NCBI RefSeq assembly: GCF_016907275.1
Contig: NZ_JAFBBP010000001.1
Location: 5,446,001-5,510,000 of the forward strand
Reading direction: 5' to 3'
Length of the DNA stretch: 64,000 nucleotides
DNA from: Micromonospora luteifusca
Lineage (GTDB): Bacteria; Actinomycetota; Actinomycetes; Mycobacteriales; Micromonosporaceae
Shown: piece by piece, positions 35,524 to 44,023 of the stretch
How positions within the stretch are numbered: position 1 is the stretch's first letter
How the letters are laid out: every line of letters begins with the position of its first letter
Made by a program: the position numbers and the translations under genes
Notes under the pieces: model-generated
What the model saw: the letters and a program-made list of their open reading frames with translations, nothing else
The model's database searches: none
Told to the model about the DNA's origin: nothing

Positions 35524-36936
35524 ATGTCCCCCTCTCCTTCCCGGCTCTTCGCGGAGATAGCGACGGCGGAACCACCGGTCGAGACACCAGTGCTCATGCG
35601 ACGCGCGGTGGTGCTCGGTGGCAGCATGGCCGGGCTGATGGCCGCTCGGGTGTTGAGCGACCACGCCGAGGAAGTGCTGATCATCGAACGGGACCCGTCC
35701 GATGTCGATGCCGGGCCTCGGCCGGGTGTGCCCCAGGGCAGCCAGGTGCACGCGCTGCTGCCCGCCGGTCAGGTCCAGCTGGAACGCTGGTTTCCCGGCA
35801 TCGCCGACGAGGCGCTCGCGCTCGGTGCTCCTCCGCCGCCGAGCGACCAGGGCACGGCGAAGGTCTTCGTCAACGGCGTGCTGGGGCTGCCGCCGGCCGC
35901 GACCGACACCGGGCCGGCGCTGATCACCACGCGTCCGTTCCTGGAAGCGCTGGTCCGACGGCGGACGCTGGCCGTCGACAACATCCGCATCGTGTACGGC
36001 CGGGCCGAGGGTCTGCTCTTCGACGAGCGGCGTGTCACCGCCGCCCGGTATGTGCCCGAGGGCGGCACCGAGCCGCTCGTCGAACCGGCGGACCTGGTGG
36101 TCGACGCGATGGGGCGGTCCAGCCGGCTCAGCGACTGGCTGGCCGAGCACGGGTGGCCCCGCCCGCCGATGCAACGGATGCCGATCAAGCTGAACTACGC
36201 GACGGCGCTCTACAAGCGCGACGAGAAGGTCAGCGACGCCTGGGTGGCGGTCTTCCACACCATGGCGGGCAAGGGGCGTACGGCCCGGATCGGTGGGATC
36301 AACTCGGTCGAGGGGGACCGCTGGATCATGCTGGTGGCCGGCTACGACGAGGACCGGCCCAGCCGCGACGTCGCCGACTTCACCGCCCGCTGCCGGAAGC
36401 ACTATCCGCGGATGTTCGGCGACATCGCCGAGCGCGCGGAGATGCTGGGCGGGGTGGTCACTTACCACCAGGCGGACAGCCGACGCCGTGACTTCCACAA
36501 GCTCGACCGCCTGCCCGCCGGGTTGGTTGCCGCCGGCGACGCGGTCGCGTCCTTCAACCCGGTGTACGGCCAGGGCATGACCTCGGCGACACTGCACGCT
36601 TCCTGCCTGTCGGCGTACCTGCGCTCGGGCCCGCAACCGCACGACGAGCCCGCGCGGGCGTACTTCGACCAGGTCCGTGTGGTCGTCGACGCCGCCTGGC
36701 AGATCTCCACCACCGCTGACATCGAGCTTCCGCACGTCGACGGGCCGTACCCACCCGGGTACAAGGTCACCAAGTGGTTCGGGGATCTGCTCTTCCGGGC
36801 GTCGCTGACCGATCCGGTGCTCAACGCCCGGCTGGGTCGGGTCACCACCATGCTCGACCACCCGGCGACCCTGAGTCGCCCCGGCACCCTGCTGCGGGCC
36901 CTGCGGCTCGGCCTGTTCGGGACCTCGCGACGGTGA
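35524..36936 (+). CDS. FAD-dependent oxidoreductase (hydroxylase/epoxidase-like)
   Basis: A 470-aa flavoprotein. The Rossmann motif is VVLGGSMAGLMAARVL (near residues 27-42) with the ribose-binding E in LIIERD. The second FAD motif is AAGDAVASFNPVYGQGM (near 340). It resembles group A monooxygenases and related tailoring enzymes. GAGGAG before the ATG at 35524 fixes the start; the frame also opens at 35488. Its substrate is unknown, and it has no adjacent regulator. Confidence 0.82.
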   Translation: MSPSPSRLFAEIATAEPPVETPVLMRRAVVLGGSMAGLMAARVLSDHAEEVLIIERDPSDVDAGPRPGVPQGSQVHALLPAGQVQLERWFPGIADEALALGAPPPPSDQGTAKVFVNGVLGLPPAATDTGPALITTRPFLEALVRRRTLAVDNIRIVYGRAEGLLFDERRVTAARYVPEGGTEPLVEPADLVVDAMGRSSRLSDWLAEHGWPRPPMQRMPIKLNYATALYKRDEKVSDAWVAVFHTMAGKGRTARIGGINSVEGDRWIMLVAGYDEDRPSRDVADFTARCRKHYPRMFGDIAERAEMLGGVVTYHQADSRRRDFHKLDRLPAGLVAAGDAVASFNPVYGQGMTSATLHASCLSAYLRSGPQPHDEPARAYFDQVRVVVDAAWQISTTADIELPHVDGPYPPGYKVTKWFGDLLFRASLTDPVLNARLGRVTTMLDHPATLSRPGTLLRALRLGLFGTSRR

Positions 36937-37022
36937 TTCGGCGCGATAACCGCCGGCACCGGGGAGGCGGCGGACAATGATGGGTCGGGGAGGGGTGCTG
37001 CGACGAACCCGGGGGAGCAGGC

Positions 37023-39173
37023 GTGCTCGGATCCAGCCTCCTTGGCCGGCTCCGCCGCCGTGACCCGGGGGACGCCATCCTGCGGCGAGCGGCACGCCTG
37101 ACGCTCGTCGCGTCCGTCGTCTTCTACAGCTGCCGTTACGGCGTGGGCAGCGCGGTGCTCGCCACCTACGGCCTGTTCGGCACGATCGCCGCCGGGTCGT
37201 TCGCGCAACTGCCCGGTCCGGCGCCGCAGCGGGCGCGGATCCTCGTCACGTCCCTACCGGCGGTCTGGGCGCTGATCGTGGCGGGCTCGCTGCTGGCATG
37301 GAGCACCTGGGCGGCCGCCGGCGGCATGCTGGTCGTCGGCTTCGTCGTGGCGTTCGCCGGGGTTGGCAACCCACGCCTGGTCGGGTTGGCGAGCGCGTTT
37401 CAGCTCTTCTACATCCTGGCGTCCTTCCCGCCGTACCAGCCGGGCACCGTGCCGGAGCGACTCGGCGGGGTCACGCTCGGCATCGTGCTGCTCGCCGCGG
37501 CCGAGGCGTTCCTCTGGCCCGACCCGGTGCCGGTCTCCTACCGGCAGCGCCTCGCCGAGGCGGCGGACGGCGTCGCGGCGTTCCTCGATGCCGCCGCCGA
37601 CGGGTTGACCGAGCCGCAGGCCGATCCGGGTGGCCGGGACACACGGCGCGAACGGGCATCCGAGCTGATCGCCGCCATCGAGTTGGGCCGCAACCCTCCC
37701 GAATGGGCCCCCAGCGCGGCGGGCGCTCGGGATCGTGCGCTGCGGATCTGCGCGGCCGCGCTGCGGGAGGTCTTCGCCGAGGCGGTCCGGCTGGCGGCGG
37801 ACACCCCGTCGGAGCCGATCCCGGACCTGGCGGCGGCGCGTCTGCTGCGCGTGTGTGCGGACACGACCCGCGCCACCGGCCGGGTCCTGTCGCCGGGTGC
37901 CCCAACAGTGCAACTCGGCGACCTGGACGCCGCGATCGGGCGAGCCGAGGTGGCGTACCCGGAAGGAGAGGGCGACGGCCGGGACGCGCCGGACGTCCCC
38001 CGGTTGTGTCGGGACGCGACGGCACTGGCCGTCGCCGACCAGGCGCGGATCTTCGCCGTCGGTGTCCGGGTGGCGACCGGGTCGCGGCTCGAGGGCGAGG
38101 ACGCCTACTCAGGGCTCTTCGAGTACGCGCGACACAGCCCCTGGAGGCTGTACTGGTGGCAGTTCCGCGCCCACCTGGCGCCCCGCTCAGCCCACCTGCA
38201 CAGCTCGGTGCGGCTGGCCGTGGCGCTCGCCATCGCCCGGGTCGCCGCCGGGTTGTTGCAGCTCACCCACGGCTTCTGGGTGCTGCTGGCCACCCTAACG
38301 GTCCTGCGTACCTCGGCCGCCGACACCCGCACCGCGCTGCGGCCGGCCGTGCTGGGCACGATCGCCGGTGCCATCGTCAGCGGCGGGCTGATGCTCGTCG
38401 TCGACCAGCCGATCATCTACGCGGTCGTACTGCCGATCACGCTGATGCTGGCCTTCGGTGTTGGTCGCCTGCTCGGTCCGGTGTGGCAGCAGGCGCTGTT
38501 CACGGTGCTGCTGACGGGCGTCTTCGCCCAACTCAACGCCGAAGGGTGGCGGCTCGCCGAGGCCCGTCTCGTCGACGTACTGCTCGGGGTGGTGATCGGC
38601 GTGCTCGTCGGCGTGGCGATGTGGCCGCGTGGCGCGGGCCACGACCTGCGGCTCAACGCCACCCGCTACCTGGCGGCCAGCGCGGATGCCGTCGAGCAGA
38701 CCATTCGGGCGGTGCTCGGCGCCGCTCCGCCTCCGGACCGTGCCCTGGACCGGGTCCGGCAGCGGATGATCCTGGTCGACTCGTCGTACTGCCAGTACCA
38801 CTCGGAGCGGCACGGCCCGCACCACCGGCAGGTGAACTGGGACGCCGTCCTCAGCGCTGGGCACCACGTGGTGCCCGGCGCCGAGTCGCTGCTGCGACGC
38901 AACCCGCCCGGCTGCCTCGCCGGTTGGCCCGCCGCCGCCGACCTGCTGCGGGACTCCGCCGGGCAACTGCGCTCGGCGTACGACCTCGCCGGCGAGGTGG
39001 CGCACGGCCGCGCCTCGGCCCCGCTGCCCGTCCCGACCGGCTGTGCCGGCGAACTCGACCGGATCCGTCCGCTGCTCAGCGAGGGCAACCCGCGCTCGGT
39101 CCGGCACCTCGTGGAGGTCGACCGGTGGCTCGCCAGCCTCGCGGACAGCCTCGCCCGCATCCGCCCGCGGTGA
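37023..39173 (+). CDS. FUSC-family (fusaric acid resistance-like) membrane protein
   Basis: A 716-aa protein with two clusters of about six transmembrane helices (about residues 20-165 and 395-545), each followed by a soluble helical domain, the layout of FUSC/YccS/AaeB transporters. These export aromatic acids or related weak acids, though many are uncharacterised. GTG start with GGGGGAG upstream. It follows the flavoprotein gene after 86 nt, so co-expression is possible. Confidence 0.85.
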   Translation: MLGSSLLGRLRRRDPGDAILRRAARLTLVASVVFYSCRYGVGSAVLATYGLFGTIAAGSFAQLPGPAPQRARILVTSLPAVWALIVAGSLLAWSTWAAAGGMLVVGFVVAFAGVGNPRLVGLASAFQLFYILASFPPYQPGTVPERLGGVTLGIVLLAAAEAFLWPDPVPVSYRQRLAEAADGVAAFLDAAADGLTEPQADPGGRDTRRERASELIAAIELGRNPPEWAPSAAGARDRALRICAAALREVFAEAVRLAADTPSEPIPDLAAARLLRVCADTTRATGRVLSPGAPTVQLGDLDAAIGRAEVAYPEGEGDGRDAPDVPRLCRDATALAVADQARIFAVGVRVATGSRLEGEDAYSGLFEYARHSPWRLYWWQFRAHLAPRSAHLHSSVRLAVALAIARVAAGLLQLTHGFWVLLATLTVLRTSAADTRTALRPAVLGTIAGAIVSGGLMLVVDQPIIYAVVLPITLMLAFGVGRLLGPVWQQALFTVLLTGVFAQLNAEGWRLAEARLVDVLLGVVIGVLVGVAMWPRGAGHDLRLNATRYLAASADAVEQTIRAVLGAAPPPDRALDRVRQRMILVDSSYCQYHSERHGPHHRQVNWDAVLSAGHHVVPGAESLLRRNPPGCLAGWPAAADLLRDSAGQLRSAYDLAGEVAHGRASAPLPVPTGCAGELDRIRPLLSEGNPRSVRHLVEVDRWLASLADSLARIRPR

Positions 39174-39265
39174 GGTCCTCCCAGATCGCGCGTACGACCG
39201 TGGACGAGAACCGGCGTTCGGCCTCGGCGGGGGGTGGCCTCAGCCCGCTCTGTCGGCATGAGGTC

Positions 39266-39319
39266 GACGAGCGATATACCTCAGTGTCATATTTATGCCT
39301 GTGAGTCATACCGCTCGTC
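39266..39319. repeat. 54-nt imperfect palindrome (possible dispersed palindromic repeat)
   Basis: Two 26-nt arms (39266-39291 and 39294-39319) around TT are complementary at about 20 of 26 positions. The outer ends GACGAGCG/CGCTCGTC match perfectly, and the core includes ATATACCTCA and TGAGTCATAC. It is strikingly AT-rich for this genome. A shorter relative, GAGCGGTATACCTCA, occurs at 47120. It sits in a 319-nt gap that holds nothing else recognisable. Confidence 0.65.
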
Positions 39320-39492
39320 ATGACTTGCCCGGCCTCTCGTTGATGTCACCGATCCCGCCCTCGGTCGACCTGGCCGGGCACGCCATCGACGCTGGCGGCA
39401 GGCTGCGCCGCCAGCCGGGAGCGGATCGTGGCAGGCCGCCGGTCGCCGATTGGCCGTGCCCGTTCGACGTCGTCCCGCCTAGCGTCGACGAC

Positions 39493-40530
39493 ATGGAGAT
39501 CGAGCAGGCACAGAAGCTGTGGCAGCCGGAGCCCGGCTGGTTGAACACCGCCTCCTACGGTTTGCCGCCCGAGCCGGCGTGGACGGCGTTGCAGGAGGCC
39601 CTCGCCGCGTGGCGGGTCGGCAGCACGTCGTGGGAGGGCTGGGGCGAGTCGGTGCAGCGGTCCCGAGCCGCGTTCGCCGCGCTGATCGGGGTGCCGGCTG
39701 GCGACGTGGCGGTCGGTGCGGCCGTGTCGCAGATCCTCGCTCCGGTCGCGGCGGCGCTGCCGGCCGGGGCGACGGTGGTGGTCCCCGAGGTCGAGTTCAC
39801 CTCGAACCTGTTCCCCTGGCTGGTTCAGGAGGACCGTGGCGTCAAGGTCCGGACGGTGCCGCTGGACGCCCTCGTTGACGCGATCGACGCCGACACCGAT
39901 GTGGTCGCGTTCAGCCTGGTGCAGTCCGCCGACGGGGCGGTCAGCGCGTACGACGAGATCGTGGCCGCGGCCCGCGCGCACGGCGCGTTGGTGGTGGTGG
40001 ACGCGACCCAGGCGTGCGGGTGGCTGCCGTTCGACGGGAGTCGGGCCGACGTGGTGGCGGTCGGTGGCTACAAGTGGCTGATGAATCCACGCGGCACCGC
40101 GTACGCCTATCTGGACCCGGCGTTGCGTGAGCGGTTGCGCCCGGACGCCGCTGGCTGGTACGCGGGCGGTGACCCGCACGGCTCCTACTACGGCCCGCCG
40201 CTGCGGCTGGCCGACGACGCCCGCCGCTTCGACATCTCGCCGGCCTGGTTCAGTTGGGTCGGCGCGGCGCCCGCCCTGGAGTTGGTGGCCGAGATCGGGG
40301 TGCCGGCGATCCAGGCGCACGACGTGGCGCTGGCCAACCGCTTCCTGACCGGGCTGGGGCAGCCGCCGGGGGACAGCGCCATCGTCAGCGTGGACGTGCC
40401 CGGCGCGGAGGAACGTTTCGCGGCGGCCGGCATCCGGGCGGCGGTGCGCGCCGGACGGGTGCGCGCCTCGTTCCACATCTACTCGACGGAGGCCGACGTG
40501 GACGAGGCGCTCACCGCGTTGACGGGGTGA
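39493..40530 (+). CDS. class V aminotransferase (PLP-dependent)
   Basis: A 345-aa fold-type I enzyme. The PLP-binding Lys is K194 in VAVGGYKWLMNPRG, preceded by the cofactor-contacting VVDATQACGW. Relatives include isopenicillin N epimerase-like and cysteine desulfurase-like proteins, so the reaction is uncertain. The ATG at 39493 begins the family N-terminus (EPGWLNTASYGLPP). The frame opens earlier at 39295, but that part overlaps the palindrome and lacks similarity. It ends 6 nt from the convergent acyl-CoA dehydrogenase gene. Confidence 0.85.
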   Translation: MEIEQAQKLWQPEPGWLNTASYGLPPEPAWTALQEALAAWRVGSTSWEGWGESVQRSRAAFAALIGVPAGDVAVGAAVSQILAPVAAALPAGATVVVPEVEFTSNLFPWLVQEDRGVKVRTVPLDALVDAIDADTDVVAFSLVQSADGAVSAYDEIVAAARAHGALVVVDATQACGWLPFDGSRADVVAVGGYKWLMNPRGTAYAYLDPALRERLRPDAAGWYAGGDPHGSYYGPPLRLADDARRFDISPAWFSWVGAAPALELVAEIGVPAIQAHDVALANRFLTGLGQPPGDSAIVSVDVPGAEERFAAAGIRAAVRAGRVRASFHIYSTEADVDEALTALTG

Positions 40531-40536
40531 CCCCGC

Positions 40537-41709
40537 TCAGGCCAGGTGGCCGCCGATCTTCGTGTACCCGCGCAGCAGATCGCGGGAGATGATCAGTCGC
40601 TGCATCTCGTCGGTGCCCTCGAAGATCCGGTAGAGCCGGACCTGCCGGTACCAGCGTTCGATGGGCAGCTCGCGGGTGTAGCCCATGCCGCCGTGGATCT
40701 GGAGCACCCGGTCGACCACCCGGTTGACCATCCCGGCGCCGTAGAGCTTGCCCATCGACGAGGCGTGCCGGGGGTCCAGGCCCGCATCGACCGTCCACGC
40801 CGAGCGCAGCACCAGCCAGCGGGCCGCCTCCAGCTCCGTCTCCGAGTCGGCGATCATCCACTGGATGGCCTGGTTGGTGCCGATCTTCGTGCCGAAGGTC
40901 TCCCGGGTGTTGGCGTAGTCGATCGCCATCTGCAGCACCCGCTCGGCGATGCCGATGGCGTGCGACGGGATGGTGTAGCGGCCCTTGCCGATCCACTCCA
41001 TGCCCAGCGTGAAGCCCTGGCCGATCTCGCCGAGGATGTTGCGGTGCGGTACGCGTACGCCGTCGAAGATGAGCGAAGCCGGCCCCCCTTCGCCCATGGT
41101 CTGGATGAACTCCGAGCGCCAGCCCATCGCCCGGTCCACCAGGAACGCGGTGGCCCCACCGTTGCGGGCACCCTTGTCCCGGTCGGTGACCGCGACCACG
41201 ATGGCGAAGTCGGCGTCGTGACCGCCAGTGATGAAGGTCTTCTCGCCGTCGAGGACCCAGTCGTCGCCGTCGCGGCGGGCGGACAGCCGGATGTTCGCCG
41301 CGTCCGAACCGGCGCCCGGTTCGGTGATGGCGAAGCAGGAGCGGCGCTCGCCCTCGATGGTCGGGATGAGAAACTCCCGCTTCTGCTCCTCGGTGGCGTG
41401 GAACAGGATGTTGTCGGCCTCCCCGCCGAAGCGGAACGGCACGAACGTGTGGCCCAGCTCGGTCCAGATCAGCGACTGGAGCACCGCCGGCAGGTCCATC
41501 CCGCCGTATTCTTCCGGGGTGGCGAGGCCCCAGAAGCCGAACTTGCGCGCCTTGAGCTGCAGCTCGCGCAGCTCGGAGTGGTCGAGGCCCGGTTGGTGCG
41601 CCCGCTCCCGGCGGAGCACCTCCGCCTCCAGGGGCATCACCTCGCGGCGGATGAACGATCGGACGGTGTCCCGTACCGCCCGCTCCTCGTCGGTCAGTGA
41701 AAAGTCCAC
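40537..41709 (-). CDS. acyl-CoA dehydrogenase
   Basis: A 390-aa flavoenzyme oxidising an acyl-CoA to its 2-enoyl form. Typical blocks are FAITEPGAGSDAANI, KTFITGGHDADFAIVVA, YANTRETFG and the C-terminal RIFEGTDEMQRLIISRDLLRGY-like segment. AGGAGG precedes the GTG at 41709; an upstream start at 41742 adds residues without support and would run into the operator. Divergent from a tetR gene across a 98-nt promoter region. Confidence 0.92.
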   Translation of the reverse strand: MDFSLTDEERAVRDTVRSFIRREVMPLEAEVLRRERAHQPGLDHSELRELQLKARKFGFWGLATPEEYGGMDLPAVLQSLIWTELGHTFVPFRFGGEADNILFHATEEQKREFLIPTIEGERRSCFAITEPGAGSDAANIRLSARRDGDDWVLDGEKTFITGGHDADFAIVVAVTDRDKGARNGGATAFLVDRAMGWRSEFIQTMGEGGPASLIFDGVRVPHRNILGEIGQGFTLGMEWIGKGRYTIPSHAIGIAERVLQMAIDYANTRETFGTKIGTNQAIQWMIADSETELEAARWLVLRSAWTVDAGLDPRHASSMGKLYGAGMVNRVVDRVLQIHGGMGYTRELPIERWYRQVRLYRIFEGTDEMQRLIISRDLLRGYTKIGGHLA

Positions 41710-41746
41710 GGTGATCCTCCTGGCGTCGGCGCTGCCGGTCACCCTT

Positions 41747-41765
41747 AAACTAGCGGTGCAAGTTT
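41747..41765. promoter_or_regulatory. TetR operator candidate 1
   Basis: AAACTAGC-GGT-GCAAGTTT, a 19-bp dyad with 7 of 8 arm positions matching, in the gap between the acyl-CoA dehydrogenase gene and the divergent tetR gene. A site of the same length and geometry lies before the aldehyde dehydrogenase gene at 42470. Confidence 0.6.
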
Positions 41766-41807
41766 TGTCGCGTCCAGACCTGACGGCCGAGACCCGCGAG
41801 GAGCGCA

Positions 41808-42464
41808 GTGCCCCGACCCCGCCAGCCCCGGCTCACCCGGCAGCTGATCGTCGAGACCGCCACCGCGCTCATCGACGCCGAGGGCCTGCCCGCCTTCTCC
41901 ACCCGGCGGCTCGCCGCCGAGTTGGGCGTACGCGGGCCGTCGCTCTACAACCACTTCGCCACGAAGGACGAAATCCTCGACGCGGTCGCCGACACGGTCA
42001 CCGCAGCGGTCGACACCAGCGGCTTCGCCAGCCGGGACTGGGTCGCCGCGCTGCGTGACTGGGCCTGGTCCTACCGGCAGGCGCTCACCGCGCACCCGAA
42101 CATCGTGCCGTACCTGGCCCAGGGCCCGGGCCGGCGACCGGCCGCGCTGGCCATGGCCGACGCGGTCTACGGCGGGCTGGTACGCGCCGGCTGGCCCCCG
42201 GCCCGGGCCACCCACATCGGCGCCGCGCTGCGCTACTTCGTGGCCGGGTCGGCGCTCGGCTCGTTCGCCCGCGGTTTCGTCGAGGACCCCGAGCTGTACG
42301 CCGCGCACTACCCGCACCTGCGTCAGGCGCACCGGCTCGCCGAGCACCAGCAGAGCGTGGACGAGGGTGCCTTCGCCCTCGGCCTGGACGCACTGCTGCA
42401 CGGCCTGGCCGCCGAATACGCCCGCACCGTCGCCACGGTGGAGTCCGCCCGGCCCAACGGGTAG
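41808..42464 (+). CDS. TetR-family regulator
   Basis: A 218-aa repressor. The N-terminal helix-turn-helix is typical: RQLIVETATALIDAEG, FSTRRLAAELGVRGPSLYNHF and KDEILDAVAD. The remaining helices form the ligand-binding domain, with a WG-type C-terminal pattern (TetR_C-like). GTG start after GAGGAG. It probably controls itself, the divergent acyl-CoA dehydrogenase gene and the downstream aldehyde/alcohol dehydrogenase genes through the two similar dyads. Confidence 0.92.
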   Translation: MPRPRQPRLTRQLIVETATALIDAEGLPAFSTRRLAAELGVRGPSLYNHFATKDEILDAVADTVTAAVDTSGFASRDWVAALRDWAWSYRQALTAHPNIVPYLAQGPGRRPAALAMADAVYGGLVRAGWPPARATHIGAALRYFVAGSALGSFARGFVEDPELYAAHYPHLRQAHRLAEHQQSVDEGAFALGLDALLHGLAAEYARTVATVESARPNG

Positions 42465-42469
42465 CGTCC

Positions 42470-42488
42470 AAACTCCCAGCGCTAGTTT
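42470..42488. promoter_or_regulatory. TetR operator candidate 2
   Basis: AAACTCCC-AGC-GCTAGTTT, a 19-bp dyad in which the outer five bases of each arm (AAACT/AGTTT) match perfectly. It has the same 8-3-8 geometry as the site at 41747 and lies between tetR and the aldehyde dehydrogenase gene. Confidence 0.5.
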
Positions 42489-42568
42489 CCTCGCCCGCCG
42501 CGACGTCGTCGCCATCGCCCATCGCGACCCCGCCGCCATCGCCCATCGCCCACCCCCGAAGGGACGAC

Positions 42569-44023
42569 ATGGACCTCGCCGCTCCGCCGTCGCAGCTGCC
42601 CGACGCCCTGCGCCTCCGGCGCCACCTGCACCTCGGCGGTGCGTGGACGTCTCCCGCCGACGCCGACCTGATCGACGTGGAAAATCCGAGCACCGGCGAG
42701 CTGATCGGGCAGGTGCCGGCCGGCACCCCGGCCGATGTGGACCGCGCCGTGGCCGCTGCCCGCGCCGCCTTCCCCGGCTGGTCGGCCACTGCTCCCGCCG
42801 AGCGGTCCGCCCACCTCGACAGGTTGCACACCGCGCTCGCCGCACGCGCCGACGACCTCGCCCGCACCGTCGCCGTGGAGCTGGGCTCGCCGCTCAAGCT
42901 CGCCAACCGAGTGCAGGTCGGCCTGCCGTTGACCGTGCTGCGCGACCACGTCGCGCTCGCCGCCCGGGCACCCGTCGAGGAGAGCATCGGCAACTCCCTC
43001 GTTCTGCGCGAGCCGGTCGGCGTGGTCGGCGCGATCACCCCGTGGAACTACCCGCTGCACCAGGTGATGGCCAAGCTGGCACCTGCTCTGGCCGCCGGCT
43101 GCACGGTGGTGCTCAAGCCCAGCGAGTTGACCCCGTTGACCGCGTACCTGCTCTTCGACGCGGTCACCGAGGCCGGGCTGCCACCGGGCGTGCTCAACCT
43201 GGTCCCCGGCACCGGGTCCGTTGCCGGCGAGGCCCTCGTCGGGCATCCCGACGTCGACCTGGTCTCGTTCACCGGCTCCACCGCCACCGGCGCGCGGATC
43301 ATGCGGCTCGCCGCCGACCGGATCGCCCGGGTGGCGCTGGAGCTGGGCGGCAAGTCCGCCAACGTGATCCTCGGAGACGCCGACCTGGCCACCGCGGTCA
43401 AGGTGGGTGTCGGCAACGCCCTGCTCAACTCCGGTCAGACCTGCACCGCGTGGACCCGGATGCTGGTGCACCGCGACCGGTACGACGAAGCGCTCGACCT
43501 GATCGCCACGGCGGTGGCCGGGTACCGGCTCGGCGACCCGTTCGACCCGGCCACCCGCCTCGGCCCGCTGGTCTCCGCCGCCCAGGCCGAACGGGTGCGC
43601 GGCCACATCGACCGGGCACTGGCCGACGGTGCCCGACTGGTCGCCGGCGGCCCGGACGCCCCGGTGCCGACCCAGGGGCACTTCGTCGCCCCGACCGTCT
43701 TTGCCGACGTGCACCCCGACAGTGCGCTCGCCCAGGAGGAGGTCTTCGGCCCGGTGCTCGCCGTCCTCCCGTTCGACGACACCGACGAGGCCGTCGCCAT
43801 CGCCAACAACTCGAAGTACGGGCTGGCCGGCGCGGTCTGGTCCGCCGACACCGATGCGGCGCTCGCGGTGGCCCGGCGGCTGCGCACCGGCGCGGTCGAC
43901 ATCAACGGCGCACCGTTCAACCCGCTCGCCCCGTTCGGCGGTTACAAGCAGTCCGGGCTCGGCCGCGAGCTGGGTGTGCACGGGCTCGCCGAGTTCTGCG
44001 AGCTGAAGGCGATCCAGCGATGA
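42569..44023 (+). CDS. aldehyde dehydrogenase (NAD(P)-dependent)
   Basis: A 484-aa enzyme oxidising an aldehyde to the carboxylic acid. It has the catalytic Cys (C292, in NSGQTCTAW), the general base Glu (E258, in ALELGGKSAN) and the cofactor region TPWNYPLHQVMAKLAPALAAG. GAAGGGAC lies before the ATG. A 15-bp direct repeat (42511-42525 and 42535-42549) sits in the leader. It overlaps the alcohol dehydrogenase gene by 4 bp, suggesting a two-step alcohol to acid pathway. Confidence 0.94.
   Translation: MDLAAPPSQLPDALRLRRHLHLGGAWTSPADADLIDVENPSTGELIGQVPAGTPADVDRAVAAARAAFPGWSATAPAERSAHLDRLHTALAARADDLARTVAVELGSPLKLANRVQVGLPLTVLRDHVALAARAPVEESIGNSLVLREPVGVVGAITPWNYPLHQVMAKLAPALAAGCTVVLKPSELTPLTAYLLFDAVTEAGLPPGVLNLVPGTGSVAGEALVGHPDVDLVSFTGSTATGARIMRLAADRIARVALELGGKSANVILGDADLATAVKVGVGNALLNSGQTCTAWTRMLVHRDRYDEALDLIATAVAGYRLGDPFDPATRLGPLVSAAQAERVRGHIDRALADGARLVAGGPDAPVPTQGHFVAPTVFADVHPDSALAQEEVFGPVLAVLPFDDTDEAVAIANNSKYGLAGAVWSADTDAALAVARRLRTGAVDINGAPFNPLAPFGGYKQSGLGRELGVHGLAEFCELKAIQR

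Noticed and set aside
42511..42549. 15-bp direct repeat in the aldehyde dehydrogenase leader as a regulatory site
   Set aside because: It is a short low-complexity GCCATCGCCCATCGC duplication without symmetry. It was kept only as a note in the gene entry.
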